DNA of 64,000 bases from Methylophaga sp. UBA3192 (GCA_002363955.1 DEXE01000002.1:124001-188000), one strand, 5' to 3'; positions 41,369 to 50,813 are shown, counted from the first letter of the stretch. Notes: generated by a model not told the origin, from the letters alone. Numbers and translations: made by a program.

Positions 41369-44083
41369 CTAATGCGCCTGTTCCCAATTATCCCCAACTC
41401 CAATACCAACTTCTAACGGTACGGCAAGTTCAGCAGCTTTAATCATAAACTGCTCGATTTCAGTTTTAGCCAAATCAAGCTGATCCTCGGGTACTTCAAA
41501 TACCAATTCATCATGTACCTGCATAATCATGCGGATGCCGGTATCGGCTTCGAGCAGCCAGTCATGAATGGAAATCATTGCGCGCTTGATAATGTCTGCA
41601 GCACTGCCCTGCATTGGGGCGTTAATGGCGGTGCGTTCCGCGTACTGGCGACGCAGGCCGTTGCTGGAGTTGATTTCTGGTAGATATAAACGCCGGCCGA
41701 AAATGGTTTCAACGTAACCGTCTTTTTTGGCCTGTTCGCGGGTATTGTCCATGTAGTTTCTGACGCCGGGATAGCGTTCGAAATAGGTCTCCATATATTT
41801 GGCGGCCTGATGACGTTCAATGCCGAGTTGTTTCGACAGACCATGGGCTGACATACCGTAAATCAGACCAAAGTTGATGGCTTTGGCGCTACGGCGTTGA
41901 TCGCCGGTGACGTTTTCTGGCTCTACGCCAAAAATTTCAGAAGCGGTATGACGATGAATATCTTCACCTTCGGCGAATGCGGTTAGCAGGCTTTTATCGC
42001 CGGATAAATGCGCCATGATGCGTAATTCAATTTGTGAATAATCGGCTGCCAGGATCTTGGCACCTTTCCCAGCCACAAACGCTTCACGGATTTTACGACC
42101 GGTTTCAGTGCGAATCGGAATATTCTGTAAATTCGGATCGGAAGAAGATAATCTTCCGGTCGCAGTCACCGCCTGATGATAGGAGGTATGTACGCGGCCA
42201 GTCTGCTGATTGACCTGCTGCGGCAGTTTGTCGGTGTAGGTGGATTTGAGCTTACTTAAACTGCGGTAATTCATAATGATTTGCGGCAATTCATAACCAT
42301 CATCCGCCAATTCTTGCAGCACATTTTCTGCAGTCGATGGTTGGCCTTTGGGCGTTTTTTTACGAACAGGCAATTGTTGCTGGTCGTAGAGAATTTCCTG
42401 TAATTGCTTGGGCGATCCCAGATTGAATTTGGTGCCAGCAGAAACATGCGCTTCTTTTTCCAGCCGGTCGATATCATGTGCCAAGGCATCGCTTTGCTGT
42501 TGCAGCATAAAGATATCGATATGCACACCATTGCGTTCCAGCGTGTTTAACACTGGCAGTAATGGCATTTCCAGTTCACGATACACTTTTTCCAAAGACG
42601 GAATCGCCTGCACTTTTGGCCATAAAATATGATGCAATTGAAGCGTGATATCGGCATCTTCACAGGCATACGGCGCGGCTTCTTCCAGGCCGATTTCATT
42701 GAAGGTCAGTTGTTTTTTGCCTTTACCGGCAATGTCTTCAAAATGAATAGTGCTGCGCCCCAGATATTTTTCGGCCAGTGAATCCATATCATGACGAGTG
42801 GCGGTGCTGTCGAGCACATACGATTGCAACATGGTGTCATGGGCGATGCCCTGCAAATCAATGCCATGATTGAGCAGAATATGCCGATCGTATTTCAGAT
42901 TCTGACCAACTTTTAGCGCTTTGGGATCTTCGAGTAATGGTTTCATCAACGCCAGTGTGGCATCAAAATCCAATTGATCGGGTGCGCCTGGATAATCATG
43001 TGCCAATGGCAGATAAGCGGCTTCACCCGCTTGAATGGCAAATGACATACCGACGATACGTGCCTGCAGATAATTGAGGCTGGTGGTCTCAGTATCAAAA
43101 GCAAACAGCTCGGCTTTTTTGAGTCTTGCCAGCCATTTATCCAGCTGCTGCTGAGTCAGAATAGTTTCGTAATGGGTTTCATTGCTGGTGGCAGGTTCAT
43201 CTTTTTTTGTCGAAGTCGCAGCAACAGGCGCAGAGTCTAATTCCTGTAACCAGCTTTTAAATTCGTAACGACGATACAGTTCAGCCAGTTTCTGGTTATC
43301 CGCTGCCTGCATATCCAGTGTTTCCGGGGTGAAATCCAGCTCGACATCCATCTTGATGGTAGCCAGTTGATACGATAACGGCAGAGCATCAACAGCTGCT
43401 CGTAACTTCTCACCCAGTTTGCCTTTCACTTCATCAGCATGTTCGATAACACCCTGCAAACTGCCATATTGCTGCAGCAGTTTAGTCGCGGTTTTCGGAC
43501 CAACACTGTCAACGCCGGGAATGTTATCTACCTTATCGCCCATCAACGCCAGATAATCGACGATTTGTTGTGGTGTCAGACCAAACTTTTCTTTTACGGC
43601 GGCGATATCGGTTTTGCTGTTATTCATGGTGTTGACCAGCGTCACATGCTCGCTGACCAGCTGCGCCATATCCTTGTCGCCGGTGGAAATCACCGTTTCA
43701 ATTCCGGCGGCAGTGGCCTGTTTTGCCAGTGTGCCAATCACGTCGTCAGCTTCAACATTATCAATGCACAGCAGCGGCAAACCCATGGCTTTAACAATTT
43801 CGTGAATAGGCGCTATCTGTTCGCGTAAATCGTCCGGCATTGGCGGCCGGGTGGCTTTATACTCGGCATACAGATCATTTCGAAACGTTTTGCCCTTGGC
43901 GTCAAATACCACGGCCATATGTTCAGGGTTATAGTCACGGATTAATTTACGCAGCATATTGATGACGCCATAAATTGTGCCGGTTGATTCGCCGTCGCTG
44001 TTGGTCAGTGGCGGCATCGCATGATAAGCGCGATACAGGTAGGATGAGCCATCAACGAGTATAAGTGGTGCAGTTTGAGTCAT
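41369..44083 (-). CDS. polA: DNA polymerase I
   Basis: Repair and Okazaki-fragment polymerase with three domains in 904 residues: a 5'-3' exonuclease/flap domain (residues 1-290, with FDAKGKTFRNDLYAEYKATR), an active-type 3'-5' proofreading domain (about 310-500, with FDTETTSL giving the Asp-Glu pair and a later YACEDADIT), and the family A polymerase domain (motif A ADYSQIELRIMAHLSGD near residue 680, O helix RRSAKAINFGLIYGMS near residue 730, motif C MQVHDELVFE near residue 855). Full length; both exonuclease sites look intact. Confidence 0.97.
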   Translation of the reverse strand: MTQTAPLILVDGSSYLYRAYHAMPPLTNSDGESTGTIYGVINMLRKLIRDYNPEHMAVVFDAKGKTFRNDLYAEYKATRPPMPDDLREQIAPIHEIVKAMGLPLLCIDNVEADDVIGTLAKQATAAGIETVISTGDKDMAQLVSEHVTLVNTMNNSKTDIAAVKEKFGLTPQQIVDYLALMGDKVDNIPGVDSVGPKTATKLLQQYGSLQGVIEHADEVKGKLGEKLRAAVDALPLSYQLATIKMDVELDFTPETLDMQAADNQKLAELYRRYEFKSWLQELDSAPVAATSTKKDEPATSNETHYETILTQQQLDKWLARLKKAELFAFDTETTSLNYLQARIVGMSFAIQAGEAAYLPLAHDYPGAPDQLDFDATLALMKPLLEDPKALKVGQNLKYDRHILLNHGIDLQGIAHDTMLQSYVLDSTATRHDMDSLAEKYLGRSTIHFEDIAGKGKKQLTFNEIGLEEAAPYACEDADITLQLHHILWPKVQAIPSLEKVYRELEMPLLPVLNTLERNGVHIDIFMLQQQSDALAHDIDRLEKEAHVSAGTKFNLGSPKQLQEILYDQQQLPVRKKTPKGQPSTAENVLQELADDGYELPQIIMNYRSLSKLKSTYTDKLPQQVNQQTGRVHTSYHQAVTATGRLSSSDPNLQNIPIRTETGRKIREAFVAGKGAKILAADYSQIELRIMAHLSGDKSLLTAFAEGEDIHRHTASEIFGVEPENVTGDQRRSAKAINFGLIYGMSAHGLSKQLGIERHQAAKYMETYFERYPGVRNYMDNTREQAKKDGYVETIFGRRLYLPEINSSNGLRRQYAERTAINAPMQGSAADIIKRAMISIHDWLLEADTGIRMIMQVHDELVFEVPEDQLDLAKTEIEQFMIKAAELAVPLEVGIGVGDNWEQAH

Positions 44084-44175
44084 AGTTCACAAGGCCTGAA
44101 ATTAGTGGCAAACAGATTGCTTTTATCATCGTAGCGGAAATGCTATCTTTATCGGAAATTTAGTGGAGCTAAGTC

Positions 44176-44511
44176 ATGTTAAAACCGTTCGCCATTGTAT
44201 GCGCAATCAGCGCGATGATCACTGGAAGTGCCTGGGCAGGTGCTGCCGGTCCTGATTTGACTGAACCTCCAGTATTGCCGCCACCTTTGCAGGATGGCGA
44301 AAGCATCGAACCTGAAATTACCATTATTCAGGAAGAAGATCGCACCATCGAAGAATACCGCGTCAATGGTCAGCTCTATATGATCAAAATCACCCCGGAT
44401 ATCGGTCCTTCATATTACCTGATGGATACTGACGGCGATGGTTCATTGGAAACGACCAAACATAACCTTGCCAATCCGGAAGTGCCGAACTGGATCCTGT
44501 TGGAATGGTAA
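44176..44511 (+). CDS. DUF2782 family periplasmic protein
   Basis: A 111-residue secreted protein with signal peptide (cut after SAWAG, about residue 22), a Pro-rich stretch (EPPVLPPPLQDGE) and a compact C-terminal domain (IEEYRVNGQLYMIKITPDIG). It matches the DUF2782 family, of unknown function, usually found next to polA and thrB as here. Good Shine-Dalgarno (GTGGAGCT) upstream. Confidence 0.88.
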   Translation: MLKPFAIVCAISAMITGSAWAGAAGPDLTEPPVLPPPLQDGESIEPEITIIQEEDRTIEEYRVNGQLYMIKITPDIGPSYYLMDTDGDGSLETTKHNLANPEVPNWILLEW

Positions 44512-44538
44512 CAAAAACTCCCGTTAGCTGAGATTTTC

Positions 44539-45495
44539 ATGTCTGTTTATACCGAAGTCGGGCGCGATGAATTAATTGCGTTTATCGGCGAGTATGCCGT
44601 TGGTAATCTGATTGATTACCAGGGCATTTCTGCCGGAATCGAAAACACCAATTATTTTGTGACCACTGACCAGGGGGAATTTGTGCTTACCCTGTTCGAG
44701 CAGCATGAATTTGCCGAATTGGATTATTTCCTCGAAGTCATGACGTTTTTCTTCAAGCATGGCATTCCCTCGGCACATCCCGCTGAAGATAAACAGGGGA
44801 ATTACCTCAAGTCCTTATGCGGTCGTCCAGCAGCGCTTGTTATGCGTTTGGCGGGGCATACTGTCGATGAACTTGCCACGCTGGGCCAATGCGAAGCCAT
44901 CGGCGATATGCTGGCACAGATGCATCTGGTCGGTGAGAAATTTAAACATCGTCGGGCAACGCAACGGGGTGCCGACTGGCGCGAATCGATGGCCGAAACC
45001 TTATTGCCACATATGTCCGCTGAGCAGGCACAAATGCTCAAGGCAGAACTCGATTTTCAGCAACATTACAGCGATCTGGAATTACCGTGGGGTGTCACCC
45101 ATTCGGATTTATTCCGCGATAATGCCCTGTTTGTCGACAATGAACTGCAAGGCATTATTGATTTTTACTATGCCTGCGATGAGTTTCTGATATATGATCT
45201 GGCCGTGGCGGTTAATGACTGGTGTGTTAATGAACAGGGCCTGATTGATAACGAGCGCTATCAGCGTTTGATGGATGCCTATCTGCAACGCCGTCAACTC
45301 AACGAAGCCGAACAATCCAACTGGAATCTGGTTTGTCGTGCCGCAGCATTACGTTTCTGGCTGTCACGTCTGCAGGATCAGCTTTTCCCGCGTGAAGGTG
45401 AAATGACACAGATTAAAAATCCCGATGCATTTTTGAAAATCCTGCAGCAGCATCGGCACAACCCATTGTCTTTAAATACTTTGCAAAACGCTTGA
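44539..45495 (+). CDS. thrB: Homoserine kinase (aminoglycoside-phosphotransferase-like type)
   Basis: Phosphorylates homoserine in threonine synthesis. This is the type related to choline and aminoglycoside kinases, not the GHMP type. The 318-residue protein starts MSVYTEVGRDELIAFIGEY, has GIENTNYFV near residue 35, and the catalytic loop THSDLFRDNALF and DFG-like IIDFYYAC near residues 190-215. It begins 27 bases after the DUF2782 gene and is followed by waaC. Confidence 0.93.
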   Translation: MSVYTEVGRDELIAFIGEYAVGNLIDYQGISAGIENTNYFVTTDQGEFVLTLFEQHEFAELDYFLEVMTFFFKHGIPSAHPAEDKQGNYLKSLCGRPAALVMRLAGHTVDELATLGQCEAIGDMLAQMHLVGEKFKHRRATQRGADWRESMAETLLPHMSAEQAQMLKAELDFQQHYSDLELPWGVTHSDLFRDNALFVDNELQGIIDFYYACDEFLIYDLAVAVNDWCVNEQGLIDNERYQRLMDAYLQRRQLNEAEQSNWNLVCRAAALRFWLSRLQDQLFPREGEMTQIKNPDAFLKILQQHRHNPLSLNTLQNA

Positions 45496-45523
45496 TGTTA
45501 TTTCATCAGGCGTTTTTCCGTTT

Positions 45524-46561
45524 ATGAAAGTATTAATCATCAAGCTCACCTCCATGGGCGATTTAATGCATGCCTTACCGGCGTTGACCGATGCGGCCAA
45601 AGCCTTTCCTGGCATTGAATTTGATTGGGTAGTGGATGAAGCGTTTGCTGAAGTGCCCAAATGGCACCCAAATGTTCGTAAAGTCATCACCACCTCACAT
45701 CGTCGCTGGAAGAAATCCGCCTGGCAAACGCTGACCGGTGGTGAATTACGTCAGTTTTATCGTGATTTGAATCTGGATGATTATGATGCTGTCGTTGATA
45801 TGCAGAATAATCTGAAAAGCGCACTTGTCAGTAAATTACGTCGCGGTCCGGTCTATGGATTGGATAAGGAATCCTGTCGTGAACGTCCGGCACATCTGGC
45901 CTATCAATATCCAATAACGGTTAATCCACAACAACATGCCGTGGATCGGATGCGGCAGATCCTCTCAAAGGCGCTGGACTATCCGCTGCCTAAAACGCCC
46001 GCAAAATACGCGGCGAATTTCAGTAAATATCCGTTACCGGAGCTCGAGTTTGCCTTACCCGAGCATTATCTGATGTTTGTTCACAATGCCAGCTGGCTGA
46101 CCAAACTCTGGCCGATTAATTTCTGGCAGCAACTGGTGTTTCAGGCGCGAGCCGAAGGTTACGCGGTGCTATTGCCTTGCGGCGATAATGAAGAATATCT
46201 GCGTGCTCAACAGATTGCCTCGGTCGATCCAATGGCGTTTGCCTTACCGCGTTTAGGCTTAAACGATATCGCAGCGATTATGCACCATGCGGCAGGTGCG
46301 GTATGCAGTGATACCGGATTGGCCCATCTTGCTGCCGTGGCCGGAACCCCTGCAATAACCTTATACGGTGCGACAGACACAGCGCTGATTGGCACCTATG
46401 GCAAACATCAGCAGCATCTGGTCAGCGATTTTAACTGCGCCCCATGTTACAAACGCAAATGCCCTTTACCCGCCTCACGCAATGGCGAACCCGTCTGCAT
46501 GACCGAAATGACACCGGAAATGGTTTGGCATGGACTGCAACCGCTTTTAGCCGCACAATAA
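45524..46561 (+). CDS. waaC: Lipopolysaccharide heptosyltransferase I
   Basis: GT9 glycosyltransferase that adds the first L-glycero-D-manno-heptose to Kdo of lipid A. The 345-residue protein opens with the family MKVLIIKLTSMGDLMHALPA and has the C-terminal nucleotide-sugar site SDTGLAHLAAVAGTPAITLYG near residue 265. Three cysteines in CAPCYKRKCP near residue 305 are also common in this family. It is followed after 30 bases by hldE, which makes its donor. Confidence 0.94.
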   Translation: MKVLIIKLTSMGDLMHALPALTDAAKAFPGIEFDWVVDEAFAEVPKWHPNVRKVITTSHRRWKKSAWQTLTGGELRQFYRDLNLDDYDAVVDMQNNLKSALVSKLRRGPVYGLDKESCRERPAHLAYQYPITVNPQQHAVDRMRQILSKALDYPLPKTPAKYAANFSKYPLPELEFALPEHYLMFVHNASWLTKLWPINFWQQLVFQARAEGYAVLLPCGDNEEYLRAQQIASVDPMAFALPRLGLNDIAAIMHHAAGAVCSDTGLAHLAAVAGTPAITLYGATDTALIGTYGKHQQHLVSDFNCAPCYKRKCPLPASRNGEPVCMTEMTPEMVWHGLQPLLAAQ

Positions 46562-46591
46562 CCGCTTTCCCTAATCAATAATTCAAACGTT

Positions 46592-48037
46592 ATGAAAAAT
46601 GCATTCCCGGATTTTCGGCAGGCCAATGTTGTTGTCGTTGGTGATTTGATGCTGGACCGTTTCTATTTCGGCAAAACCAAACGCATCTCACCCGAAGCGC
46701 CGGTGCCGGTGGTCAATATTGAACGTTTGGAAGATATTCCGGGCGGGGCCGCCAATGTCGCAATGAATATTGCTTCGCTGGGTGCTAAATGCAGCCTGTC
46801 AGGCATTACCGGTCAGGATGAAGCCGCTCAGGTGTTAGAAGAACGACTGCGTTCTGTCAGTATCGAATGTGCGTTTCATCAAACCACACAGCATCCCACC
46901 ATCATAAAATCCCGCATTATCAGTGCGCATCAGCAACTGTTGCGGATGGATTTTGAAAGCCGATTTACCGTCGAAAGCTGTGAAGGTATGGCCGACAGAG
47001 TCGCATCATTGCTGGTTAATGGCGGGGTGATGATCCTGTCGGATTACGATAAAGGCACGCTGCATGATCCACAGCAATGGATTAACTTGGCGAAAGCCAA
47101 TGCGATGACCGTGCTGGTGGATCCGAAAGGCAATGATTTCAGTAAATACCGTGGCGCGGATTTAATCACGCCTAATCTCACCGAATTTGAAGCGGTAGCA
47201 GGCGAAATTCAGTCAGAAGCTGACCTGATTGAAAAAACCAAAAAACTGATTGCCGACTTTGATATTAAAGCCGTATTAATCACCCGTAGTGAACAGGGCA
47301 TGTCGCTGATAACCAATGACAATACCGAATTCCATTTACCCGCCATTGCCAAAGAAGTCGCCGATGTCACCGGAGCAGGAGACACCGTGATTGCCACGCT
47401 GGCAGCCGCACTGGCAGCCGGACAATCTTTGCAGCAAGCAGTAATCTTAGCCAATGTTGCCGCCAGTATTGTGGTCAGCAAATTGGGCACCTCGACCGTC
47501 AGTGAACCCGAACTGTTTGCCGAATACCAACGCCATCAGGGCACCCATCAAAGCGATCATTCCTTTGCCGGTGCGGTGACGGTTGAACAATTAAAAATTG
47601 CCGTCGACCAAGCCAAAAAACGTGGCGAGAAAATTGTCTTTACCAATGGCTGTTTCGATATTCTGCATGCCGGTCATGTCAGCTATCTGCATCAGGCGCG
47701 CGCTCAGGGCGATAGATTGATTGTTGCCATTAACTCTGATGAATCCGTCACCAAACTCAAAGGCAAAGGCCGTCCGATTAACACTGCGGATCGTCGTCAG
47801 ATCGTATTGGCAGGCCTGGCAGATGTGGATTGGGTCAGCGTCTTTGAAGGTGATACCCCGGAAACACTGCTCAAAGAAATTCAGCCGGATATCCTGGTGA
47901 AAGGCGGCGACTACGATAAAAAAGGCGTGGTTGGCTGGGAAATTGTCGAAGGCTATGGCGGTGAAGTCAGAGTGATGGGCTTAACCGAAAACTGCTCCAC
48001 CACGGCGATTGTGAATAAGATTCATCAGGATAGATAA
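46592..48037 (+). CDS. hldE: Bifunctional heptose 7-phosphate kinase / heptose 1-phosphate adenylyltransferase
   Basis: Makes ADP-heptose precursor: the N-terminal ribokinase-like domain (residues 1-320; GGAANVAMN near residue 52, catalytic VTGAGDTV near residue 262) phosphorylates heptose 7-phosphate, and the C-terminal nucleotidyltransferase domain (residues 345-481; FTNGCFDILHAGHVSYL with HxGH) transfers AMP from ATP. Full length fusion. It works with gmhA and gmhB elsewhere in the window and feeds waaC directly upstream. An A/B repeat starts 5 bases after the stop. Confidence 0.96.
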   Translation: MKNAFPDFRQANVVVVGDLMLDRFYFGKTKRISPEAPVPVVNIERLEDIPGGAANVAMNIASLGAKCSLSGITGQDEAAQVLEERLRSVSIECAFHQTTQHPTIIKSRIISAHQQLLRMDFESRFTVESCEGMADRVASLLVNGGVMILSDYDKGTLHDPQQWINLAKANAMTVLVDPKGNDFSKYRGADLITPNLTEFEAVAGEIQSEADLIEKTKKLIADFDIKAVLITRSEQGMSLITNDNTEFHLPAIAKEVADVTGAGDTVIATLAAALAAGQSLQQAVILANVAASIVVSKLGTSTVSEPELFAEYQRHQGTHQSDHSFAGAVTVEQLKIAVDQAKKRGEKIVFTNGCFDILHAGHVSYLHQARAQGDRLIVAINSDESVTKLKGKGRPINTADRRQIVLAGLADVDWVSVFEGDTPETLLKEIQPDILVKGGDYDKKGVVGWEIVEGYGGEVRVMGLTENCSTTAIVNKIHQDR

Positions 48038-48041
48038 ACAA

Positions 48042-48122
48042 TATTTATCCGCAGATTACGCAGATGGACGCAGATTATTTATTAATATAAATAGATCACA
48101 GAGACACAGAGGGCACAGAGAA
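48042..48122. repeat. Interspersed repeat, units B then A (hldE 3' side)
   Basis: Unit B (TTTATCCGCAGATTACGCAG) at 48043-48078 and unit A (GATCACAGAGACACAGAGGG) at 48094-48120, in direct orientation, immediately after hldE and before the ccdA remnant. Confidence 0.85.
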
Positions 48123-48183
48123 AGATTAGATTTTCATTTAATTATTCTTTACCGTAATTTTTTCTAACCTAGCTGTTGGCAAT

Positions 48184-48339
48184 ATGATGAACTCTGATGA
48201 TTTGTTCCCTCTTAAACAAGAAAAATTGGCTCAATTCAATACTGAAAAATGGGCCGAAGAAAATAAAAATGCCATTCAAGCTTACAATGAGTTTGTTGAT
48301 GAGCATGGCTGTTTTGGAGATGAATTCAGAGAGTTTTAA
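48184..48339 (+). pseudogene. ccdA: CcdA-type antitoxin, N-terminally truncated
   Basis: A 51-codon frame whose second half matches the C-terminal toxin-binding part of CcdA antitoxins (WAEENKNAIQAYNEFVDEHG then FGDEFREF). The usual N-terminal ribbon-helix-helix DNA-binding domain of about 30 residues is missing or scrambled; only NSDDLF could be a relic of it. The stop overlaps the ccdB start by one base, as in intact ccdAB operons. It lies just after an A/B repeat, so a repeat-associated event may have removed the 5' part. It could still bind a toxin but probably not DNA. Confidence 0.75.
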
Positions 48340-48639
48340 TGGCGCAATTTGAAGTTTATCAAACCCAACTGTAATGCATTTCTTTTTAGAGTTGATATTC
48401 AAAGCTTCGTTATCTCAGAAATCGTCACCAGAATCGTTATTCCGCTTGGAAGACGGAAAAACTTCAAAAATCTGGCTAATCTAACGCCAGAAATTGAATA
48501 TGAAGGTGAGAAACTTCTACTACTCACACCGCAATTCGCCTCTATCCCTGCCTATTTACTAAAAGATCCTATTGGTTCTTTAAATCACTTTCGTGATGAA
48601 ATGATCATGGCATTAGACTTTGCGATCAAGGGTATTTGA
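48339..48639 (+). pseudogene. ccdB: CcdB-type gyrase toxin, frameshifted
   Basis: The reading frame opens MAQFEVYQTQL and stops after 11 codons, while the +1 frame continues through FLFRVDIQSFVISEIVTRIV, then IPLGRRKNFKNLANLTPEIE and LLTPQFASIPAYLL to DFAIKGI, a typical CcdB. Removing one C from the CCC run near 48363-48366 would join the two parts into one protein of about 99 residues. The C-terminal residues that contact gyrase (…KGI) are kept. The toxin is therefore probably inactive unless the frameshift is a sequencing error or is bypassed. Confidence 0.8.
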
Positions 48640-48731
48640 GTTGAATCAAATTTGCTGACCACTGGATTGCGAAGCCCAACAAGGATAAAAGAATCCGTCG
48701 GAATCTGAGATTTCAAAGTTTTGCAGATTTT

Positions 48732-49238
48732 TCAGCAGGAAGTTGAGGTATTGCGAGCGATATAGAATTCGCCTGTATTAGGTCTGGAGAGTGTATAACT
48801 TAGCACTTGAGCTGGTTCCGGACACCACTGCCCGCCAAACGTGCCTTTTGGTGGCAGACTACCCGGAGGATTTGGGATTACAGGGAAGATGGGGTCGATG
48901 AGTTCCGCTGCCTCTTCTCGGCTAAAAGCAGGCTTTGCAATGATCTTACAGGGGCCCCATAACCCGTTACGTTGACTTTGCTCGGGAGGTCGCATACTGA
49001 GCACTCGCTGATCTATCGTCCATGTATGAACCGGGTGCTGAGCTCTCCCTTTAACGCCATCAGTCTGAAAGCCGTGTGCGGTTAAGATCGAAGAAGCATT
49101 CTCCGGTGCGTTGATACAGGTTTCAACAATCTCTTTTATGAATAACTGAAAGGTTTTCGATGTATCTGCCTGAGCGGTTGTGAGTGTACTAAGTGCAAAA
49201 GTTAAGATACATCCAAATGCAGCATTAATGAGTTTCAT
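48732..49238 (-). CDS. Secreted protein of unknown function
   Basis: I do not recognise a family. The 168-residue product has a signal peptide (cut after TTAQA, residue 24) and a mature part with four or five cysteines (ETCINA, GPCKII, GQWCPE, and the C-terminal STSC), so disulfide bonds are likely. It is rich in Pro and Gly (IPNPPGSLPPKGTFGG). No neighbours share its direction closely; it stands alone between the ccdAB remnant and the flavodoxin gene. Confidence 0.65.
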   Translation of the reverse strand: MKLINAAFGCILTFALSTLTTAQADTSKTFQLFIKEIVETCINAPENASSILTAHGFQTDGVKGRAQHPVHTWTIDQRVLSMRPPEQSQRNGLWGPCKIIAKPAFSREEAAELIDPIFPVIPNPPGSLPPKGTFGGQWCPEPAQVLSYTLSRPNTGEFYIARNTSTSC

Positions 49239-49360
49239 GGCGTCCCTTCCTTTTATAAAATAGTTTAAATCACATAGTATTCAAAAGGTTGAATGTAATA
49301 AACCCCTAAAGCACAAAAAGAGCAAATGAAGAGCGTTGAGTTTTACAGGCTTAACCAAAA

Positions 49361-49870
49361 CTACGATAAAAAAGCTGGTTTAATCTGCTTGCACCACTGT
49401 TCAACGCGTTGAGCAGTAAGTTCTGGTTGGCAGTCTTCATCCAGTGCCAAACCCACAAACGAACTTTTGTCTTCGGTGAGCGCTTTGGATGCTTCGAAGT
49501 CATAACCCTCCGTAGACCAGTAACCGATAACATTGGCACCTTTTGCCACCACTTTATCGTGCAGCATACCCATGGCATCCACGAACCATTCTGCGTAGGC
49601 AAACTGATCGCCCATTCCGACAAAAGCGACCGTTTTATTAGTAAAGTCCGTGGTATCAATCTCATCCCAGACATCTTGCCAGTCGGCTTGAACTTCACCA
49701 TAGTCCCAGGTGGGCAGGGCAAAAATGAATTTGTCGAAATACTCAATGGCCGCTAATCCGGCATCTTTCACATCAAATAATTCGGCTTTATCCGCGCCAA
49801 AGAATTGCTTAATTTTTTTGGCGGCGTCTTCGGTATTCCCTGTTGTTGACCCGTAGACAATTGCAACCAT
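49361..49870 (-). CDS. fldB: Flavodoxin (FldB-like)
   Basis: FMN electron carrier that can replace ferredoxin. The 169-residue long-chain flavodoxin has the phosphate loop YGSTTGNTEDAA (residues 6-17), the FMN aromatic loops PTWDYGEVQADW near residue 55 and GMGDQFAYAEWFVDALG-like segment near residue 88. The C-terminal half (MGMLHDKVVAKGANVIGYWS) is closer to FldB than to FldA of enterobacteria. A Fur-box match lies 29 bases upstream of the start, so it is probably induced on iron limitation. Confidence 0.92.
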   Translation of the reverse strand: MVAIVYGSTTGNTEDAAKKIKQFFGADKAELFDVKDAGLAAIEYFDKFIFALPTWDYGEVQADWQDVWDEIDTTDFTNKTVAFVGMGDQFAYAEWFVDAMGMLHDKVVAKGANVIGYWSTEGYDFEASKALTEDKSSFVGLALDEDCQPELTAQRVEQWCKQIKPAFLS

Positions 49871-49898
49871 GATGCACCTCTTGGAATAATATAAAGAT

Positions 49899-49917
49899 GC
49901 AAATGATAATTATTGCT
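49899..49917 (-). promoter_or_regulatory. Fur box upstream of the flavodoxin gene
   Basis: The 19 bases GCAAATGATAATTATTGCT match the Escherichia coli Fur consensus GATAATGATAATCATTATC at 13 of 19 positions, with the central ATGATAAT-ATT core intact. It is 29 bases before the flavodoxin ATG, where Fur would block transcription when iron is available. Confidence 0.7.
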
Positions 49918-49943
49918 ATTTGCGGGGTCAACTGAAAAGTTAC

Positions 49944-50813
49944 TCAGTCCTGCTGAATGTGAACACCTTGAACCAACAACAACTTCAGTTGCTGTTGTTC
50001 GGCTATCTCATTGATAGCAATGTGCATCAGTTCATGAACATTCGCATCCAGCCTTGCTGGTAACTGAGCAATCAGAAAGCTTCCTACCTGGGCAATACGT
50101 AAAGGTTTGTGAGGCTGGACACCACTAGTCGTTAACTGTGCATCAATTTGCGCACGAACCTCATCAGTCGGTGCGGCAAACAATATTTGCCGTAAAGCCT
50201 GGGCAATCATTCGAACCGGAATATAGGAAAAATAACCGGCAATGATAAGTACCATCAGTGGATCGGCGTAGCGAGCGTAATCAGCATAAGGCGTATGAAT
50301 AATCACAAATGTGGCGATAAAGCCCAACAACACAGCCGTGCTTAACCAGGTATCCATCTGCCACTGACGCTGTTCAGCGTCGACCAGCGACGTTTTCACA
50401 TCCTTTTTGCGGTGCTTGATATAAGCCCAGGTAATCGCACAACCGATAACATTGACGACGCCAAACACCAGGGCCAGATCCAGATTGACCTCTCTACCTC
50501 CCTGCAACAGGCTGATCACCGCAAAGATCATTGATACAAAACATACCAGGGCGATGACTACACCTTTTACCAAAATCGCAATCGGTTCAATGGTCAGTCG
50601 GCCAAAAGGATAGTCATTGTTCGCAGGTTGATTTGCCAGCTTCAAGGCCAGCAAAGACAAGGAGGCCAACGCTAACGACAGCAATGAATACGCACTATCA
50701 AATAAAATCATCACTGAACCGCTCAGTAAGCCTAGGATAAGCCCCGATATCGAAAAGCAGGCGGCGGATATTGCCGATACCATTAATACTTTCCGTTCAC
50801 TATTTTTCCGCAT
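49944..50813 (-). CDS. Cation diffusion facilitator family transporter (divergent)
   Basis: Inner-membrane proton-coupled divalent-cation exporter family. The 289-residue protein has six membrane segments and a C-terminal cytoplasmic domain with several His residues near the end. The usual metal site is altered: helix 2 reads DSAYSLL where FieF/YiiP has DSLVD (the second Asp is Ser), the HSFGHGK-type loop reads YPFGRLT, and helix 5 has WQMD in place of HYQSD. Substrate and activity are therefore uncertain. ATG at 50813 has GGAG 7 bases upstream and is chosen over a longer frame. Confidence 0.8.
   Translation of the reverse strand: MRKNSERKVLMVSAISAACFSISGLILGLLSGSVMILFDSAYSLLSLALASLSLLALKLANQPANNDYPFGRLTIEPIAILVKGVVIALVCFVSMIFAVISLLQGGREVNLDLALVFGVVNVIGCAITWAYIKHRKKDVKTSLVDAEQRQWQMDTWLSTAVLLGFIATFVIIHTPYADYARYADPLMVLIIAGYFSYIPVRMIAQALRQILFAAPTDEVRAQIDAQLTTSGVQPHKPLRIAQVGSFLIAQLPARLDANVHELMHIAINEIAEQQQLKLLLVQGVHIQQD

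Noticed and set aside
41183..41416. A 77-residue plus-strand frame between xerC and polA
   Set aside because: It runs through the inverted A/B repeat and into the 3' end of polA; composition is that of the repeats.
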